From the NCBI RefSeq assembly GCF_045287255.1, contig NZ_CP137142.1, forward strand, positions 992,001 through 1,056,000: 64,000 nt of DNA. Direction: 5' to 3'. Source of the stretch: Henriciella sp045287255 (GTDB taxonomy: Bacteria > Pseudomonadota > Alphaproteobacteria > Caulobacterales > Hyphomonadaceae). The notes beneath the pieces are model-generated. The model was given only the letters and a program-made list of their open reading frames with translations, searched no databases and was not told where the DNA came from. Positions within the stretch are counted from its first letter, which is position 1, and each line of letters begins with the position of its first letter. The position numbers were made by a program, and so were the translations under genes. Shown here in pieces: positions 5,941 through 15,125 of the stretch.

Positions 5941-8880
5941 ATGGCCGATACCGATACAAAAAAACCAAAAGCCGAGAATCCTTACAAGGACACTTTGTTC
6001 TTGCCGACGACGGAGTTTCCGATGCGCGGCGGCCTGCCCAAGGCGGAGCCGAAATGGATTGAGAAGTGGGACAGTATGGACCTCTACGGCAAGCTGCGTG
6101 CGGATGCGAAAGCGCGCGGGGCGAAGCCGTTTATCCTGCATGATGGTCCGCCTTATGCGAACGGGCCGATCCACCTTGGTACAGCGATGAACAAGATCCT
6201 GAAAGACATGGTGGTGCGCAGCCATCAGATGACAGGATTTGATGCGTCTTACCTGCCCGGTTGGGACTGCCATGGTTTGCCGATTGAGTGGAAGGTTGAG
6301 GAGCAGTTCCGCTCCAAGGGACGGACCAAGGATGATGTCCCGGGTGATGAGTTCCGCCGGGCCTGTCGTGAGTATGCCGCCGAATGGATTGAGGTTCAGA
6401 AAGAGGGCTTTCGTCGCTGCGGCGTTGAGGGTGAGTGGGACGATCCATACCTGACCATGAACTTCGAGTCCGAGGCCGCGACGGTGCGTGAGTTTCTCAA
6501 TGTCGCGATGGGCGGACGTCTTGTGCGCGGTGCGAAGCCAGTTATGTGGTCGCCGGTTGAGCGCACAGCACTGGCGGAGGCCGAGGTCGAGTATCACGAT
6601 CGCAAAGTGCCGACGATCTGGGTGAAGTTTCCGGTGCGCGGCGAAGATTTCGCTGTTATTATCTGGACGACCACACCGTGGACGATCCCGGTCAATCAGG
6701 CGGTCAGCTACAGTCCGAATATCAATTACGGCCTTTACGAGGTTAAGGCGGTGATGAGCGAGGAAGAGCTTGGCTTTGCGCCCTATGCCAAGCCGGGCGA
6801 TAAGCTGGTTTTTGCTGATGATCTGGCGCAAAGCATTCAGGACTCAGCCAAGATTACAGAGATGGTGCGCATTCAGGATGTAAATCCTGCGAGTTGGGTC
6901 ATGGACCATCCACTGGCTGGTGTTGATCCATTCTGGCAACACGACATTCCGATGCTGGCGGGTGATCATGTTACGGCGGATGCCGGGACGGGCTTTGTGC
7001 ATACCGCGCCCGCGCATGGTGAGGATGACTATAACGTTTTCATCGCGTCTGGTCGGCAGTCTTCAGAAGTCCGCCAGATCGTTGATGCGGATGGCTGCTA
7101 TACGGAGGAAGTGCCAGAGCCTCTGGGTGGTCTCGATATCATCCGGACAAGCGGCAAGAAACGTGGGCAGCCGGGCAAGGCCAATGATGCGGTGATCAAG
7201 CTGCTGGCTGAGAGCGGCAACCTGCTCGCGCGCGGTGTCACGACGATCCGCGACGCGCATAGCTGGCGCTCCAAAGCTCCGGTCATTCGCCGGGCGACAC
7301 CGCAATGGTTCATCGCCATGGATACACCGGGCAAGGATGGCTCTGCGCCGCTGCGTGAGATGGCTTTGAAAGGCATCGAGGAAACGCATTTTGTCCCTGC
7401 TACGGGGCGCAACCGGATAAATGCGATGGTGGCCGATCGCCCGGACTGGCTGATTTCCCGCCAGCGCAATTGGGGTGTGCCGATCACTTTGCTCGTGTCG
7501 CCGGATGGTCGCCCACACACAGATGCACTGTCTGATAATGAAGCGCAGGAGGTCAACCAGCGTATCCTTGAAGCCATCCGGGCCGAGGGTGTTGAAGCCT
7601 GGTTCAGTGCTGAGCCAGCCAAGTTTCTTGACGGCATTACCGACCCTGAAGGGTGGGAAAAGGTCAATGACGTGCTCGATGTCTGGTTCGACAGCGGTAC
7701 AACCCATGCCTTTGCCTTGCGGGATCGTGGGATCATTGATGACGCAACGGGGCAGGCCGATGTCTATCTCGAAGGCTCTGACCAGCATCGCGGTTGGTTC
7801 CAGTCGTCTCTGCTGGAAAACTGCGCAACCCGCGGCTTTGCGCCATTCCGGCAGGTTGTGACCCACGGGATGATCGTGGATGGCGACGGCAAGAAAATGT
7901 CCAAGTCGATCGGCAACACGATCGACCCGAAAGACTTTGCCAATCAGAACGGCATCGAAATCTTGCGCATCTGGACTGCGTCTTCTGATTATACTGAAGA
8001 CCTGCGGATCTCGCCTGAGATCATCAAAGGCGTGGCCGAGACCTATCGCCGTTTGCGCAATACGTTGCGCTATCTGCTCGGCGGCTTGCACGGCTTTAGC
8101 GAAGCTGAAGCGGTAGAGCCAGCCGATATGCCGGGGCTGGAACGTTGGGTATTGCATCGCTTGAGCGAGCTGGATGAAGGCGTGCGCGAGGCTTACACGG
8201 CGTTTGATTTCAAGCGGGTGATGGCGCAGCTCGTCAATTTCTGTTCGGTCGATCTGTCCGCGGTCTATTTCGATATTCGCAAGGACAGCCTCTACTGTGA
8301 TGCGCCATCTTCGCTGCGTCGCCGCGCCAACCGGACGGTGATGGCAGCAATTATGGAGCGCCTGCTGGTCTGGCTAGCGCCTGTCATGCCGTTCACGACG
8401 GAAGAAGCCTTCCTGATGAGCGTATTTTCTGACCGGGCAGAGAGTGTGCATTTGCTGCAATTCCCGGAAACACCAAGCGCATGGCGTGATGGTGATCTGG
8501 CGGCACGCTGGGACAAGATTTTCCGCGTGCGCCGCGTGGTGACAGGCGCGATTGAGATTGAGCGTAAGGAAAAGCGTATCCGCTCTTCCTTGGAAGCTGC
8601 GCCACAAGTCTTCATCACCGATGAAAGCCTGCTCAGTGTGTTCGAAGGTGAAACCCCAGAAGACATCTTCATCACGTCGCAAGCGCGTTTGGTTGCAGGT
8701 GATGCGCCTGCCGATGCCTTCCGCCTGCCAGAAGAGCCTGCGATTGGTGTTGTTCCGGGTGAGGCAAGCGGCATTAAATGTGCGCGTAGCTGGAAATATT
8801 TCGACCCCGAAACCGCTGACCCAGCCTTCCCGGATGTCACTGCGCGCGATGCCGCTGCGATTCGCGAAATCAGAGGATAA
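5941..8880 (+). CDS. ileS: Isoleucyl-tRNA synthetase
   Basis: A 979-residue class I aminoacyl-tRNA synthetase charging tRNA-Ile. The HIGH-type motif is GPIHLGTA at residues 75-82 and the KMSKS motif is at 652-656 (GKKMSKSIGN). The editing (CP1) domain shows the conserved TTTPWTIP near 243 and GTGFVHTAPAHGEDDY near 353. The catalytic domain includes DVWFDSG near 580 and SDQHRGWFQSSL. The C-terminal end has no obvious four-cysteine zinc knuckle, which fits a subset of alphaproteobacterial enzymes. The 5' leader (5745-5940) can form a GC stem (GCCCGG near 5853 with CCGGGC near 5885), but no T-box features are visible. lspA follows after two bases. Confidence 0.97.
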   Translation: MADTDTKKPKAENPYKDTLFLPTTEFPMRGGLPKAEPKWIEKWDSMDLYGKLRADAKARGAKPFILHDGPPYANGPIHLGTAMNKILKDMVVRSHQMTGFDASYLPGWDCHGLPIEWKVEEQFRSKGRTKDDVPGDEFRRACREYAAEWIEVQKEGFRRCGVEGEWDDPYLTMNFESEAATVREFLNVAMGGRLVRGAKPVMWSPVERTALAEAEVEYHDRKVPTIWVKFPVRGEDFAVIIWTTTPWTIPVNQAVSYSPNINYGLYEVKAVMSEEELGFAPYAKPGDKLVFADDLAQSIQDSAKITEMVRIQDVNPASWVMDHPLAGVDPFWQHDIPMLAGDHVTADAGTGFVHTAPAHGEDDYNVFIASGRQSSEVRQIVDADGCYTEEVPEPLGGLDIIRTSGKKRGQPGKANDAVIKLLAESGNLLARGVTTIRDAHSWRSKAPVIRRATPQWFIAMDTPGKDGSAPLREMALKGIEETHFVPATGRNRINAMVADRPDWLISRQRNWGVPITLLVSPDGRPHTDALSDNEAQEVNQRILEAIRAEGVEAWFSAEPAKFLDGITDPEGWEKVNDVLDVWFDSGTTHAFALRDRGIIDDATGQADVYLEGSDQHRGWFQSSLLENCATRGFAPFRQVVTHGMIVDGDGKKMSKSIGNTIDPKDFANQNGIEILRIWTASSDYTEDLRISPEIIKGVAETYRRLRNTLRYLLGGLHGFSEAEAVEPADMPGLERWVLHRLSELDEGVREAYTAFDFKRVMAQLVNFCSVDLSAVYFDIRKDSLYCDAPSSLRRRANRTVMAAIMERLLVWLAPVMPFTTEEAFLMSVFSDRAESVHLLQFPETPSAWRDGDLAARWDKIFRVRRVVTGAIEIERKEKRIRSSLEAAPQVFITDESLLSVFEGETPEDIFITSQARLVAGDAPADAFRLPEEPAIGVVPGEASGIKCARSWKYFDPETADPAFPDVTARDAAAIREIRG

Positions 8881-8882
8881 AC

Positions 8883-9422
8883 ATGACCCAGCGTTTCCGC
8901 GTCTTCCTGTTCGTCTTGATTCCGGTCGTTGTCATTCTTGATCAGTGGACGAAATGGCTGGTTCTGAACGAACCCCGTTTTAACGCGCTGAACTGTCTGG
9001 ACCGGACGCAACGCTGCGGACAGATTGAGATTTCAGGCATTTTCGACCTGTCTATGGTTTGGAATCGCGGGATCAGCTTCGGTATTGGTCAATCTGAAGG
9101 CGTCATGCGCTGGGTTCTGGTGGCTTTGACTATCGGGATTGCAATTGGTTTTGCTGTTTGGTTGTTTCGGGTTGGGCGGCACTGGACTGGCTTAGCCCTG
9201 GCGCTGGTGGTTGGCGGCGCGATTGGCAATGTCATTGACCGGGTGATGTTCGGTGCAGTTGTAGATTTCCTCGATTTTAGTGGAATCTGGCGGCCATATT
9301 TCTTTAACTATGTGTTCAACGTGGCAGATGCCGCAATTAGTGTAGGGGCGGTCTTGCTCTTTGTGGACCAGTTCCTAATGTCGCGAAGTGAGGACACGGC
9401 TGGGACAGACGTGGATAAGTAA
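8883..9422 (+). CDS. lspA: Lipoprotein signal peptidase (signal peptidase II)
   Basis: A 179-residue inner-membrane aspartyl protease that cleaves the signal peptide of prolipoproteins after lipidation. Four membrane segments are visible (about 7-20, 72-98, 103-125 and 140-165). The two catalytic-aspartate motifs are present: GNVIDRVMFGAVVDF and FNVADAAISVG. There is an insertion with two cysteines (NCLDRTQRC) between the first segment and the conserved NRGISFG motif. The gene starts two bases after ileS and ends directly against the DUF3035 lipoprotein gene, so ileS-lspA-DUF3035 is likely one operon. Many substrates for it are encoded in this window. Confidence 0.95.
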   Translation: MTQRFRVFLFVLIPVVVILDQWTKWLVLNEPRFNALNCLDRTQRCGQIEISGIFDLSMVWNRGISFGIGQSEGVMRWVLVALTIGIAIGFAVWLFRVGRHWTGLALALVVGGAIGNVIDRVMFGAVVDFLDFSGIWRPYFFNYVFNVADAAISVGAVLLFVDQFLMSRSEDTAGTDVDK

Positions 9423-9437
9423 ATGGCGAGGACGCCC

Positions 9438-9917
9438 ATGAAAAAGACTATGTTTATGGCTGCTGCAGGAGTTGCGCTTGTAACGACCACGGCCTGTGTT
9501 GGCGGTGGCGCTGCGGAGCGCGGGCCGAATGAGTTTCGTGTTGTAACGAAGGCGCCATTGGTGATCCCGCCGGATTTCAATCTGCGCCCTCCAGCTGTTG
9601 GACAGGCTCTGCCTGCTGAAGTGGCGAATGCAGATAGTGCTGGCCGCGTGGCTTTCGGTACAACCATGGGTCAGAATGCCAGCGCCTCTGAAAGAGCCTT
9701 GGTGGCGGCGGCGAATGCCAATGCTGTTAACCCGGTCATCCGGTCTCAGGTTGATTATGAAGAGGCCAAGGTCATTCGTAAATCGACGACGGTTTCAGAC
9801 CGGATCATGTTCTGGCGCAATGATGGCACACAAGAGACCGGCGATTCAGCGACCGGCGGAGAAGCCGTTACGATTGAACGGGGTTCAGGCGAACGCTTGA
9901 AGCTACCGGGCACCTAA
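9438..9917 (+). CDS. DUF3035 lipoprotein
   Basis: A 159-residue alphaproteobacterial DUF3035 protein. The family signature is the FRVVTKAPLVIPPDFNLRPP stretch just after the signal peptide. The frame opens at an ATG at 9423, but the ATG at 9438 (MKKTMFMAAAG) is better: it has GAGGA at 9428-9432 and gives a normal signal peptide ending in TTTAC with an acceptable, weak lipobox. The position behind lspA and before M16 peptidases is the common arrangement in related genomes. Function is unknown; an envelope role is inferred from the lipid anchor and neighbours. Confidence 0.8.
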   Translation: MKKTMFMAAAGVALVTTTACVGGGAAERGPNEFRVVTKAPLVIPPDFNLRPPAVGQALPAEVANADSAGRVAFGTTMGQNASASERALVAAANANAVNPVIRSQVDYEEAKVIRKSTTVSDRIMFWRNDGTQETGDSATGGEAVTIERGSGERLKLPGT

Positions 9918-9956
9918 TAAAAAAACGAAATACAGGGCGGTCAGATACGGAGAGTG

Positions 9957-11327
9957 ATGATGAAAAAGGCATTGGTTTCCGCAGGGCTCGCCTCTGCGGT
10001 GCTTTTTGGAGGCGCAGTCGTTGCCGACGATGCGGCGACTGAGGCCTGGGCACCAGCGCAGTTCACGCTGGAAAACGGGATGGAGGTCGTGGTGCTGCCC
10101 GACCACAGGGCACCCGTTGTCACCCATATGGTGTGGTACAAGGTTGGCGCTGCGGATGAGGATGAAGGCAAGTCCGGCATCGCGCACCTGTTTGAGCATG
10201 TCATGTTCAAAGAAACCGATGATATCGGCCCGGAAGAATTCACTTCGATCGTCCAGCGTAATGGTGGGCGCCTGAATGCCTTCACCAGCTGGGACTATAC
10301 CGCCTATTACGAGCGCGTGGCCAAGCAACATCTCGGCAAGATGATGGAACTAGAAGCCGAGCGGATGACGGACTTGATCATTGATGAGGATCCAGAAGGT
10401 GGCTTCATTACTGAACGCGATGTGGTGAAAGAGGAGCGTCGCCAGCGGCTTGAGAATAATCCCGGCGCTTTGTTGAGTGAGCAGGTTCTGGCGGAATTCT
10501 GGGAAGACCACCCATATGAGATCACTGTTATTGGCTTGATGGAAGAAGTTGAAGCCCTGACCCCGCAAGACGGCATCGACTTCTACAAGAAATATTACTC
10601 GCCGGAGAATGCGATTCTGGTTGTGGCAGGGGATGTCACGGCCGAAGAGGTGCGCACGCTGGCTGAAGAGCACTATGGAGTAATCGAGCCATCCGGCCTC
10701 GTTGATGGCACGCGCAAGTGGCGCTCTGTGCCGGAATTGACTGAGACGCAGCTCATTACGCATAGCGATCCGAAAGTGCGCCAACCCGTTTGGTATCGTT
10801 ATTATAATGGTACCAGCATGCGCCGTGATCGTGATTTCGCTTTGGCGCTTTCTGTTGGTCTTGATGTGCTGGGCGGCGGCAATACCAGCCTGCTTTATCA
10901 ATCGCTCGTCGAAGAGCAGAAGCTCGCCATCAATGTCGGGACGTTTGCGTTTACCAGCCTGCATGATGAAGGTCCGGCAGCAATCTATGCGACGCCCTCG
11001 CCGGGGGTCTCACTGGATGAACTTGAGACAGCTGTCATGGCAGAGGTCACCCGTTTCATGGAAGAAGGTTTCGATGACGCCGATATTGAGCGCGTCCGTA
11101 ATTCCATGGCGGCGAGTTCAATCTATGAACGCGACAGCCAGGAAGGCATGGCCAATACATTCGGCGCGTGGTTGGCCATCGGTGGAACCGTAGATGAATT
11201 GCTATCTTATCCAGATGATGTTCGCAGTGTGACGACAGAGCAAGCGCTGGCCGCTGTGCGGCGTGTTTTTGCCGAGGACAGGCATTTTATTGAGGCGCAC
11301 CTGCTGCCAGAAGACGGGGAGCTTTAA
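9957..11327 (+). CDS. M16 family zinc peptidase, catalytic member
   Basis: A 456-residue pitrilysin/processing-peptidase family (M16) protein with a cleavable Sec signal (ends near AVVAD), so it acts in the periplasm. The inverted zinc motif HxxEH is intact as HLFEHVMFK near residue 75, and the downstream zinc glutamate lies in the VVKEERRQRLENNPG segment. Two M16 half-domains are present (about 35-230 and 235-450), the second with the R/Y-type GGNTSLLYQSLVEEQ motif. GTG at 9954 and ATGs at 9957 and 9960 are all possible starts; GGAGA just upstream supports an ATG. It pairs with the following gene, which lacks the zinc motif. Confidence 0.92.
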   Translation: MMKKALVSAGLASAVLFGGAVVADDAATEAWAPAQFTLENGMEVVVLPDHRAPVVTHMVWYKVGAADEDEGKSGIAHLFEHVMFKETDDIGPEEFTSIVQRNGGRLNAFTSWDYTAYYERVAKQHLGKMMELEAERMTDLIIDEDPEGGFITERDVVKEERRQRLENNPGALLSEQVLAEFWEDHPYEITVIGLMEEVEALTPQDGIDFYKKYYSPENAILVVAGDVTAEEVRTLAEEHYGVIEPSGLVDGTRKWRSVPELTETQLITHSDPKVRQPVWYRYYNGTSMRRDRDFALALSVGLDVLGGGNTSLLYQSLVEEQKLAINVGTFAFTSLHDEGPAAIYATPSPGVSLDELETAVMAEVTRFMEEGFDDADIERVRNSMAASSIYERDSQEGMANTFGAWLAIGGTVDELLSYPDDVRSVTTEQALAAVRRVFAEDRHFIEAHLLPEDGEL

Positions 11328-11328
11328 G

Positions 11329-12714
11329 ATGCGGATCACAACACTTTGCGCGACTGCGTTTGCAGGTCTGGCCTTAGTGGCTTGCACACCTTCAACGGGA
11401 AGCGATGGCGCAGGCCCTGAAGAGACAGCAAGTGAGCTGAAAGTTGAGACCCATACGGGTGAGTTTGCAACCATTCAGCAATTCACGACGCCGGGTGGCG
11501 TTTCGGTCTGGTTGGTTGAGGAACCGTCCATTCCGATCCTGTCCCTGCGTATGGCCTGGGAGGTTGGCACGACCTCCGATCCGGTAGGGCAGGAGGGGCT
11601 GACCAATGCCATGGTCTATCAGATGAACGAGGGCGCAGGAGAGCTCGACAGCCAAGCCTTCTCCAAGCGGATGGAAGAGCTCAATATGAGCTTTGGTTGC
11701 GCTGCTGGGCGAGAAAACACCTACTGCAACGCGTCGATGCTCACGGACAATGCTAAAGAGGCGTTTGAGCTGATCGCCTTGGCTTATGCTGAGCCACGCT
11801 TCGACGAAGGGCCTTGGGAACGGTTTGTACGCGAACAGGAAGTCAGCCTGAAGACCCGCGAAACCAATCCGCGCTATCTTTCCGGGGAAGCTCTGGAAGA
11901 GGCTTTGTGGCCGGATCACCCTTATGCCCGCGATTTTACCGCTGAAAGCCTCGCGGCTTTGTCGGCTGAAGCGGCAAAGGCTCACAAGAGCCAGATCATG
12001 GACCGCAAAAGCATGATCGTAACGGCGGTTGGGGCGATATCGCCGGATGAGCTGGCTCCACTAATCGACAAGGCTACAGAGAGCCTTATGGGCACTGCGG
12101 CGGAGCATACTCCGACGCCTGAAGTTGTTTTGGCACAACCTGTCTCAGTTCCAATTCTGGTCGATCTTCCCCAACCCCAGAGCTTGATCACGTTTACCGG
12201 GCCAGCCATGCGCCGGGATGACCCTGATTTCTACACGGCTGTTGTTGCCAATTATATTTTTGGTGGCGGCGGGTTTGAAAGCCGTTTGATGAAAGACCTG
12301 CGGGTCGATCGCGGCCTGACCTATGGCATCTATACCAGCGTCAGTGCGGGCGATAAGTTGCAGACATGGGGCGGGAGCGGCCAGACCAAGAATGAGAGTG
12401 CCGGTGAGTTCATTGACGGCATCAAGGACAATATGCGCCTGATTGTCGAAGAGGGTGTGACCGAGCAGGAACTCGCTGATGCGAAAGCCTATCTCGTTGG
12501 GTCTTATCCGCTTGGCTTCGACTCTAATGCCAAGATTGCGGGCAATATGATGGGATTGCGTCTGGATGATTTGCCCGTTGATTTCTGGGACAAACGCAAT
12601 GCCATGGTGCAGGCTGTCACGCTGGAGGATGTGAACCGTGTTGCGCGGGAATACCTGCAGCCGGAGAACTTCACCTTTATCGTTGTTGGTGAGCCGGAAG
12701 GTCTGGATGGCTGA
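11329..12714 (+). CDS. M16 family protein, non-catalytic partner, lipoprotein
   Basis: A 461-residue M16-fold protein with a lipoprotein signal (GLALVAC, cysteine near residue 19). Where the catalytic member has HxxEH, this one reads TNAMVYQMNEGAG, so zinc ligands are absent. The C-terminal half keeps the substrate-side motif GGGGFESRLMKDLRVDRGLTYGIY. Such active/inactive pairs form heterodimers in mitochondrial processing peptidase and in bacterial two-gene M16 enzymes. The start ATG follows the stop of the first M16 gene by a single base, supporting stoichiometric co-translation. It overlaps the next gene by eight bases. The substrate is not known; lipidation suggests that the complex is held at the membrane. 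Confidence 0.9.
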   Translation: MRITTLCATAFAGLALVACTPSTGSDGAGPEETASELKVETHTGEFATIQQFTTPGGVSVWLVEEPSIPILSLRMAWEVGTTSDPVGQEGLTNAMVYQMNEGAGELDSQAFSKRMEELNMSFGCAAGRENTYCNASMLTDNAKEAFELIALAYAEPRFDEGPWERFVREQEVSLKTRETNPRYLSGEALEEALWPDHPYARDFTAESLAALSAEAAKAHKSQIMDRKSMIVTAVGAISPDELAPLIDKATESLMGTAAEHTPTPEVVLAQPVSVPILVDLPQPQSLITFTGPAMRRDDPDFYTAVVANYIFGGGGFESRLMKDLRVDRGLTYGIYTSVSAGDKLQTWGGSGQTKNESAGEFIDGIKDNMRLIVEEGVTEQELADAKAYLVGSYPLGFDSNAKIAGNMMGLRLDDLPVDFWDKRNAMVQAVTLEDVNRVAREYLQPENFTFIVVGEPEGLDG

Positions 12715-13102
12715 CCTCTCAACCTATCATGGTGGATGTCATTGTGGGGCGGTTCGCTTTGAAGTGGACTTGCCCGCCCATTTTGAAGTTGAGGACTGCA
12801 ATTGCTCCATCTGTGCGATGAGCGGCAATATTCATGTCATCGTTCCGGCAGCACGGTTTCGCCTGATCAAAGGGGCAGAGAATCTAACAACCTACACGTT
12901 CAATACCGGAGCGGCGCAACATACATTCTGCAAGACCTGCGGGGTGAAGAGCTTCTACACGCCCCGGTCCAATCCTGATGGTTTTGCCGTAACCTGGCGG
13001 TGTCTGGATAACTGGCAGGATCTGGACGTGACCGTAAATGCCTTTGATGGACAAAACTGGGAAGCCAATGCGGCGGCGTTGGCTCATAAATCGAGGGCTT
13101 AA
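12707..13102 (+). CDS. GFA family (glutathione-dependent formaldehyde-activating type) protein
   Basis: A 131-residue cysteine-rich zinc protein of the GFA/CENP-V fold. The zinc ligands are visible as HGGCHCGAVRFEV at the start, EDCNCSICAMSG near residue 32 and FCKTCGVKSFY near residue 75. The family includes the Paracoccus Gfa protein reported to speed S-hydroxymethylglutathione formation, but most members are uncharacterised, so the function should be read as unknown. The chosen start, ATG at 12707 (MADLSTYHGGC), overlaps the preceding stop by eight bases; a longer upstream frame has no supporting motif. Confidence 0.85.
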   Translation: MADLSTYHGGCHCGAVRFEVDLPAHFEVEDCNCSICAMSGNIHVIVPAARFRLIKGAENLTTYTFNTGAAQHTFCKTCGVKSFYTPRSNPDGFAVTWRCLDNWQDLDVTVNAFDGQNWEANAAALAHKSRA

Positions 13103-13171
13103 ACCCTCTTGCTGTGATAGACATGTTCTGGTCTGACATTCGCAAGAGAATAATAGGATAGGGGCCATTCC

Positions 13172-14689
13172 ATGATGCCTGCACCGCGCGCAGATATTGC
13201 GCCAAATACGCTAGATTTTGAGATTCTTCCGCTCGTGAAGCCAACCGGATTCCGGGAGTATGATGCCCGTTGGTGGTTCAATGGCATTGGCCATGACAAA
13301 GCGCCGGAACTGAACCTGACCGGGGTTCAGGCCCTGGGGCTTGGCATGGCGACTCTATTCCATGAATTGGGTGTTGAGCCGAAGGTTGTGACGGGCCATG
13401 ACTTCCGTTCCATCAGCCAGCCGATCAAGAACGCGCTGATCCTTGGGCTTGTGCAGGGCGGGTGTGATGTTCTTGATGTTGGTCTCGCGCTCAGCCCGAT
13501 GGTTTACTGGTCACAGTTTGAGCTGGACGCCGCTTGCTGCGCCATGGTGACGGCCTCTCACAATGAGAATGGCTGGACCGGGGTAAAGATGGGGGCGAAC
13601 CGTCCCCTCACCTTTGGCCCGGATGAAATGGGCCGACTGAAAGAGATTGTCCTGTCAGGCGATTTCCAGCCGCGTGCAGGTGGCGGGCATCACCGCGTCG
13701 ATGGTGTATGCGAAAAGTACATTGCGAGCACATCTGAAGGCGTGAAAATCAAGCGGCCTCTTAAAGTCATTGCGGCTTGTGGCAATGGTACAGCCGGGGC
13801 CTTCGCTCCTGATGCCTTGCGGCAAATGGGCGTTGAAGTGATCGAGATGGATTGCAATCTCGACAACACATTCCCGAAGTATAATCCGAACCCTGAAGAC
13901 AGCGTGATGCTGCATGCTATGTCTGCTGCGGTCAAAGAACATGGCGCTGATCTGGCGCTTGGCTTTGATGGCGATGGGGACCGTTGTGGGGTCATCGATA
14001 ATACAGGCGAGGAAATTTTCGCTGACAAGATCGGCCTGATGCTGGCGCGGGATCTCAGCCGGGAATACCCGAATGCGAAATTCGTTGTCGATGTGAAATC
14101 AACCGGGCTCTACAAAACCGATCCTGTTCTTAAGGAAAACGGTGCGACGGTGGATTACTACAAAACCGGCCATTCCTACATTAAGCGTCGGACAACCGAT
14201 CTTGATGCACTTGCCGGGTTTGAGAAGTCTGGCCACTTCTTCTTCCGTCCCCCGATTGGGCTTGGTTATGATGATGGTCTGATCGCTGCCAAAGCCATTC
14301 TGGAAATGCTCGATCGCAATCCGGATAAGACCATGGCTGACCTGAAAGGGGAGTTGGGCGTTGCCCATACATCCCTGACCATGTCTCCGCATTGTGATGA
14401 TGAGTTGAAATATGGCGTCATTGATAAAATGGTGGCCGAGTATAAGGGCCTGCTCGGGACAGAAATTCTTGGCCGTAAAGTGGTTGATGTGAACACCGTG
14501 AATGGTGCGCGCGTGACCCTCGAAGACGGCTCATGGGTTTTGGTGCGTGCCAGCTCCAACAAGCCAGAGCTGGTTACTGTGGTGGAGTCCATGCGCAGTG
14601 AGGATGACATGCGCGCGCTTTTCCGCGATGAGGTAAAGCCTCGCCTCGGCAAGCACCCTGAAGTTGGGGCCTATAATCAGGAAATCTAA
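13172..14689 (+). CDS. Phosphomannomutase / phosphoglucomutase
   Basis: A 505-residue alpha-D-phosphohexomutase interconverting mannose-6-P/mannose-1-P or glucose-6-P/glucose-1-P, supplying sugar nucleotides for envelope polysaccharide. The catalytic phosphoserine loop is TASHNENGWTGVK, the metal-binding loop is FDGDGDRCG, the sugar-specificity loop GFEKSGHFFF and the phosphate-binding C-terminal loop VRASSNKPELVTVVES. All four domains and normal length are present. Two adjacent ATGs (13172 and 13175) are possible starts, with AGGATAGGGG upstream. manB, pgm and algC-type names cannot be distinguished from sequence alone. The following gene overlaps by one base. Confidence 0.93.
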   Translation: MMPAPRADIAPNTLDFEILPLVKPTGFREYDARWWFNGIGHDKAPELNLTGVQALGLGMATLFHELGVEPKVVTGHDFRSISQPIKNALILGLVQGGCDVLDVGLALSPMVYWSQFELDAACCAMVTASHNENGWTGVKMGANRPLTFGPDEMGRLKEIVLSGDFQPRAGGGHHRVDGVCEKYIASTSEGVKIKRPLKVIAACGNGTAGAFAPDALRQMGVEVIEMDCNLDNTFPKYNPNPEDSVMLHAMSAAVKEHGADLALGFDGDGDRCGVIDNTGEEIFADKIGLMLARDLSREYPNAKFVVDVKSTGLYKTDPVLKENGATVDYYKTGHSYIKRRTTDLDALAGFEKSGHFFFRPPIGLGYDDGLIAAKAILEMLDRNPDKTMADLKGELGVAHTSLTMSPHCDDELKYGVIDKMVAEYKGLLGTEILGRKVVDVNTVNGARVTLEDGSWVLVRASSNKPELVTVVESMRSEDDMRALFRDEVKPRLGKHPEVGAYNQEI

Positions 14690-15120
14690 TGCAAGACCAT
14701 CCCGTTCCATTGAAGATTGACCTGACACCAAACTGGGCGATCACTCTGAACCAGCAATTTACGCAGCGCTATGTCGGTGAAACCCTGAACCTGTTTAATC
14801 AGAGCATAGGACTCTGGATCCGCTGCTATAATGTTGAGGGCGGGCCGAATATTCTTGAGCGGATGGAGCGGGACACGGCAGCCGCACCTGCAAATGCCAC
14901 GGACCAGACCAAAGGCATTCAGGGTGGCTTGGGGCGTGTGACTTATATCGTGCCTGCTGATGAAGCCGCAACTCCGCCTGAACCGGCCAAGCTCTACACC
15001 CATACCCATGCTAGCGATTCAGAACTGATGATCGTCTTTATGCTGAAGGCAGAGGGTAGCTTGGCTGCAGCTAAGGAGATGTACGAGTCTTTAGCCTATC
15101 TTGAATCAGGTGGCTTCTAA
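14689..15120 (+). CDS. Conserved-looking protein of unknown function, 143 aa
   Basis: I do not recognise this family. The protein is soluble, without signal peptide or membrane segment, and has an alpha/beta-like pattern with a tryptophan-rich middle (IGLWIRCYNVEGG). It begins at an ATG that overlaps the phosphomannomutase stop by one base and ends five bases before the sirtuin gene, so the three genes look like one operon. The overlap and sound coding pattern make it a real gene. A role linked to carbohydrate or NAD-dependent acyl metabolism is only suggested by position. Confidence 0.7.
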   Translation: MQDHPVPLKIDLTPNWAITLNQQFTQRYVGETLNLFNQSIGLWIRCYNVEGGPNILERMERDTAAAPANATDQTKGIQGGLGRVTYIVPADEAATPPEPAKLYTHTHASDSELMIVFMLKAEGSLAAAKEMYESLAYLESGGF

Positions 15121-15125
15121 TCTGC

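Noticed and set aside
5920..6831. A 303-codon open frame antisense to ileS
   Set aside because: It lies entirely within the well-supported ileS coding region on the other strand, with biased composition and no family features.
7063..8157. A 364-codon open frame antisense to ileS
   Set aside because: Shadow of ileS; GC-rich third positions on one strand create long antisense frames. No motifs or ribosome site.
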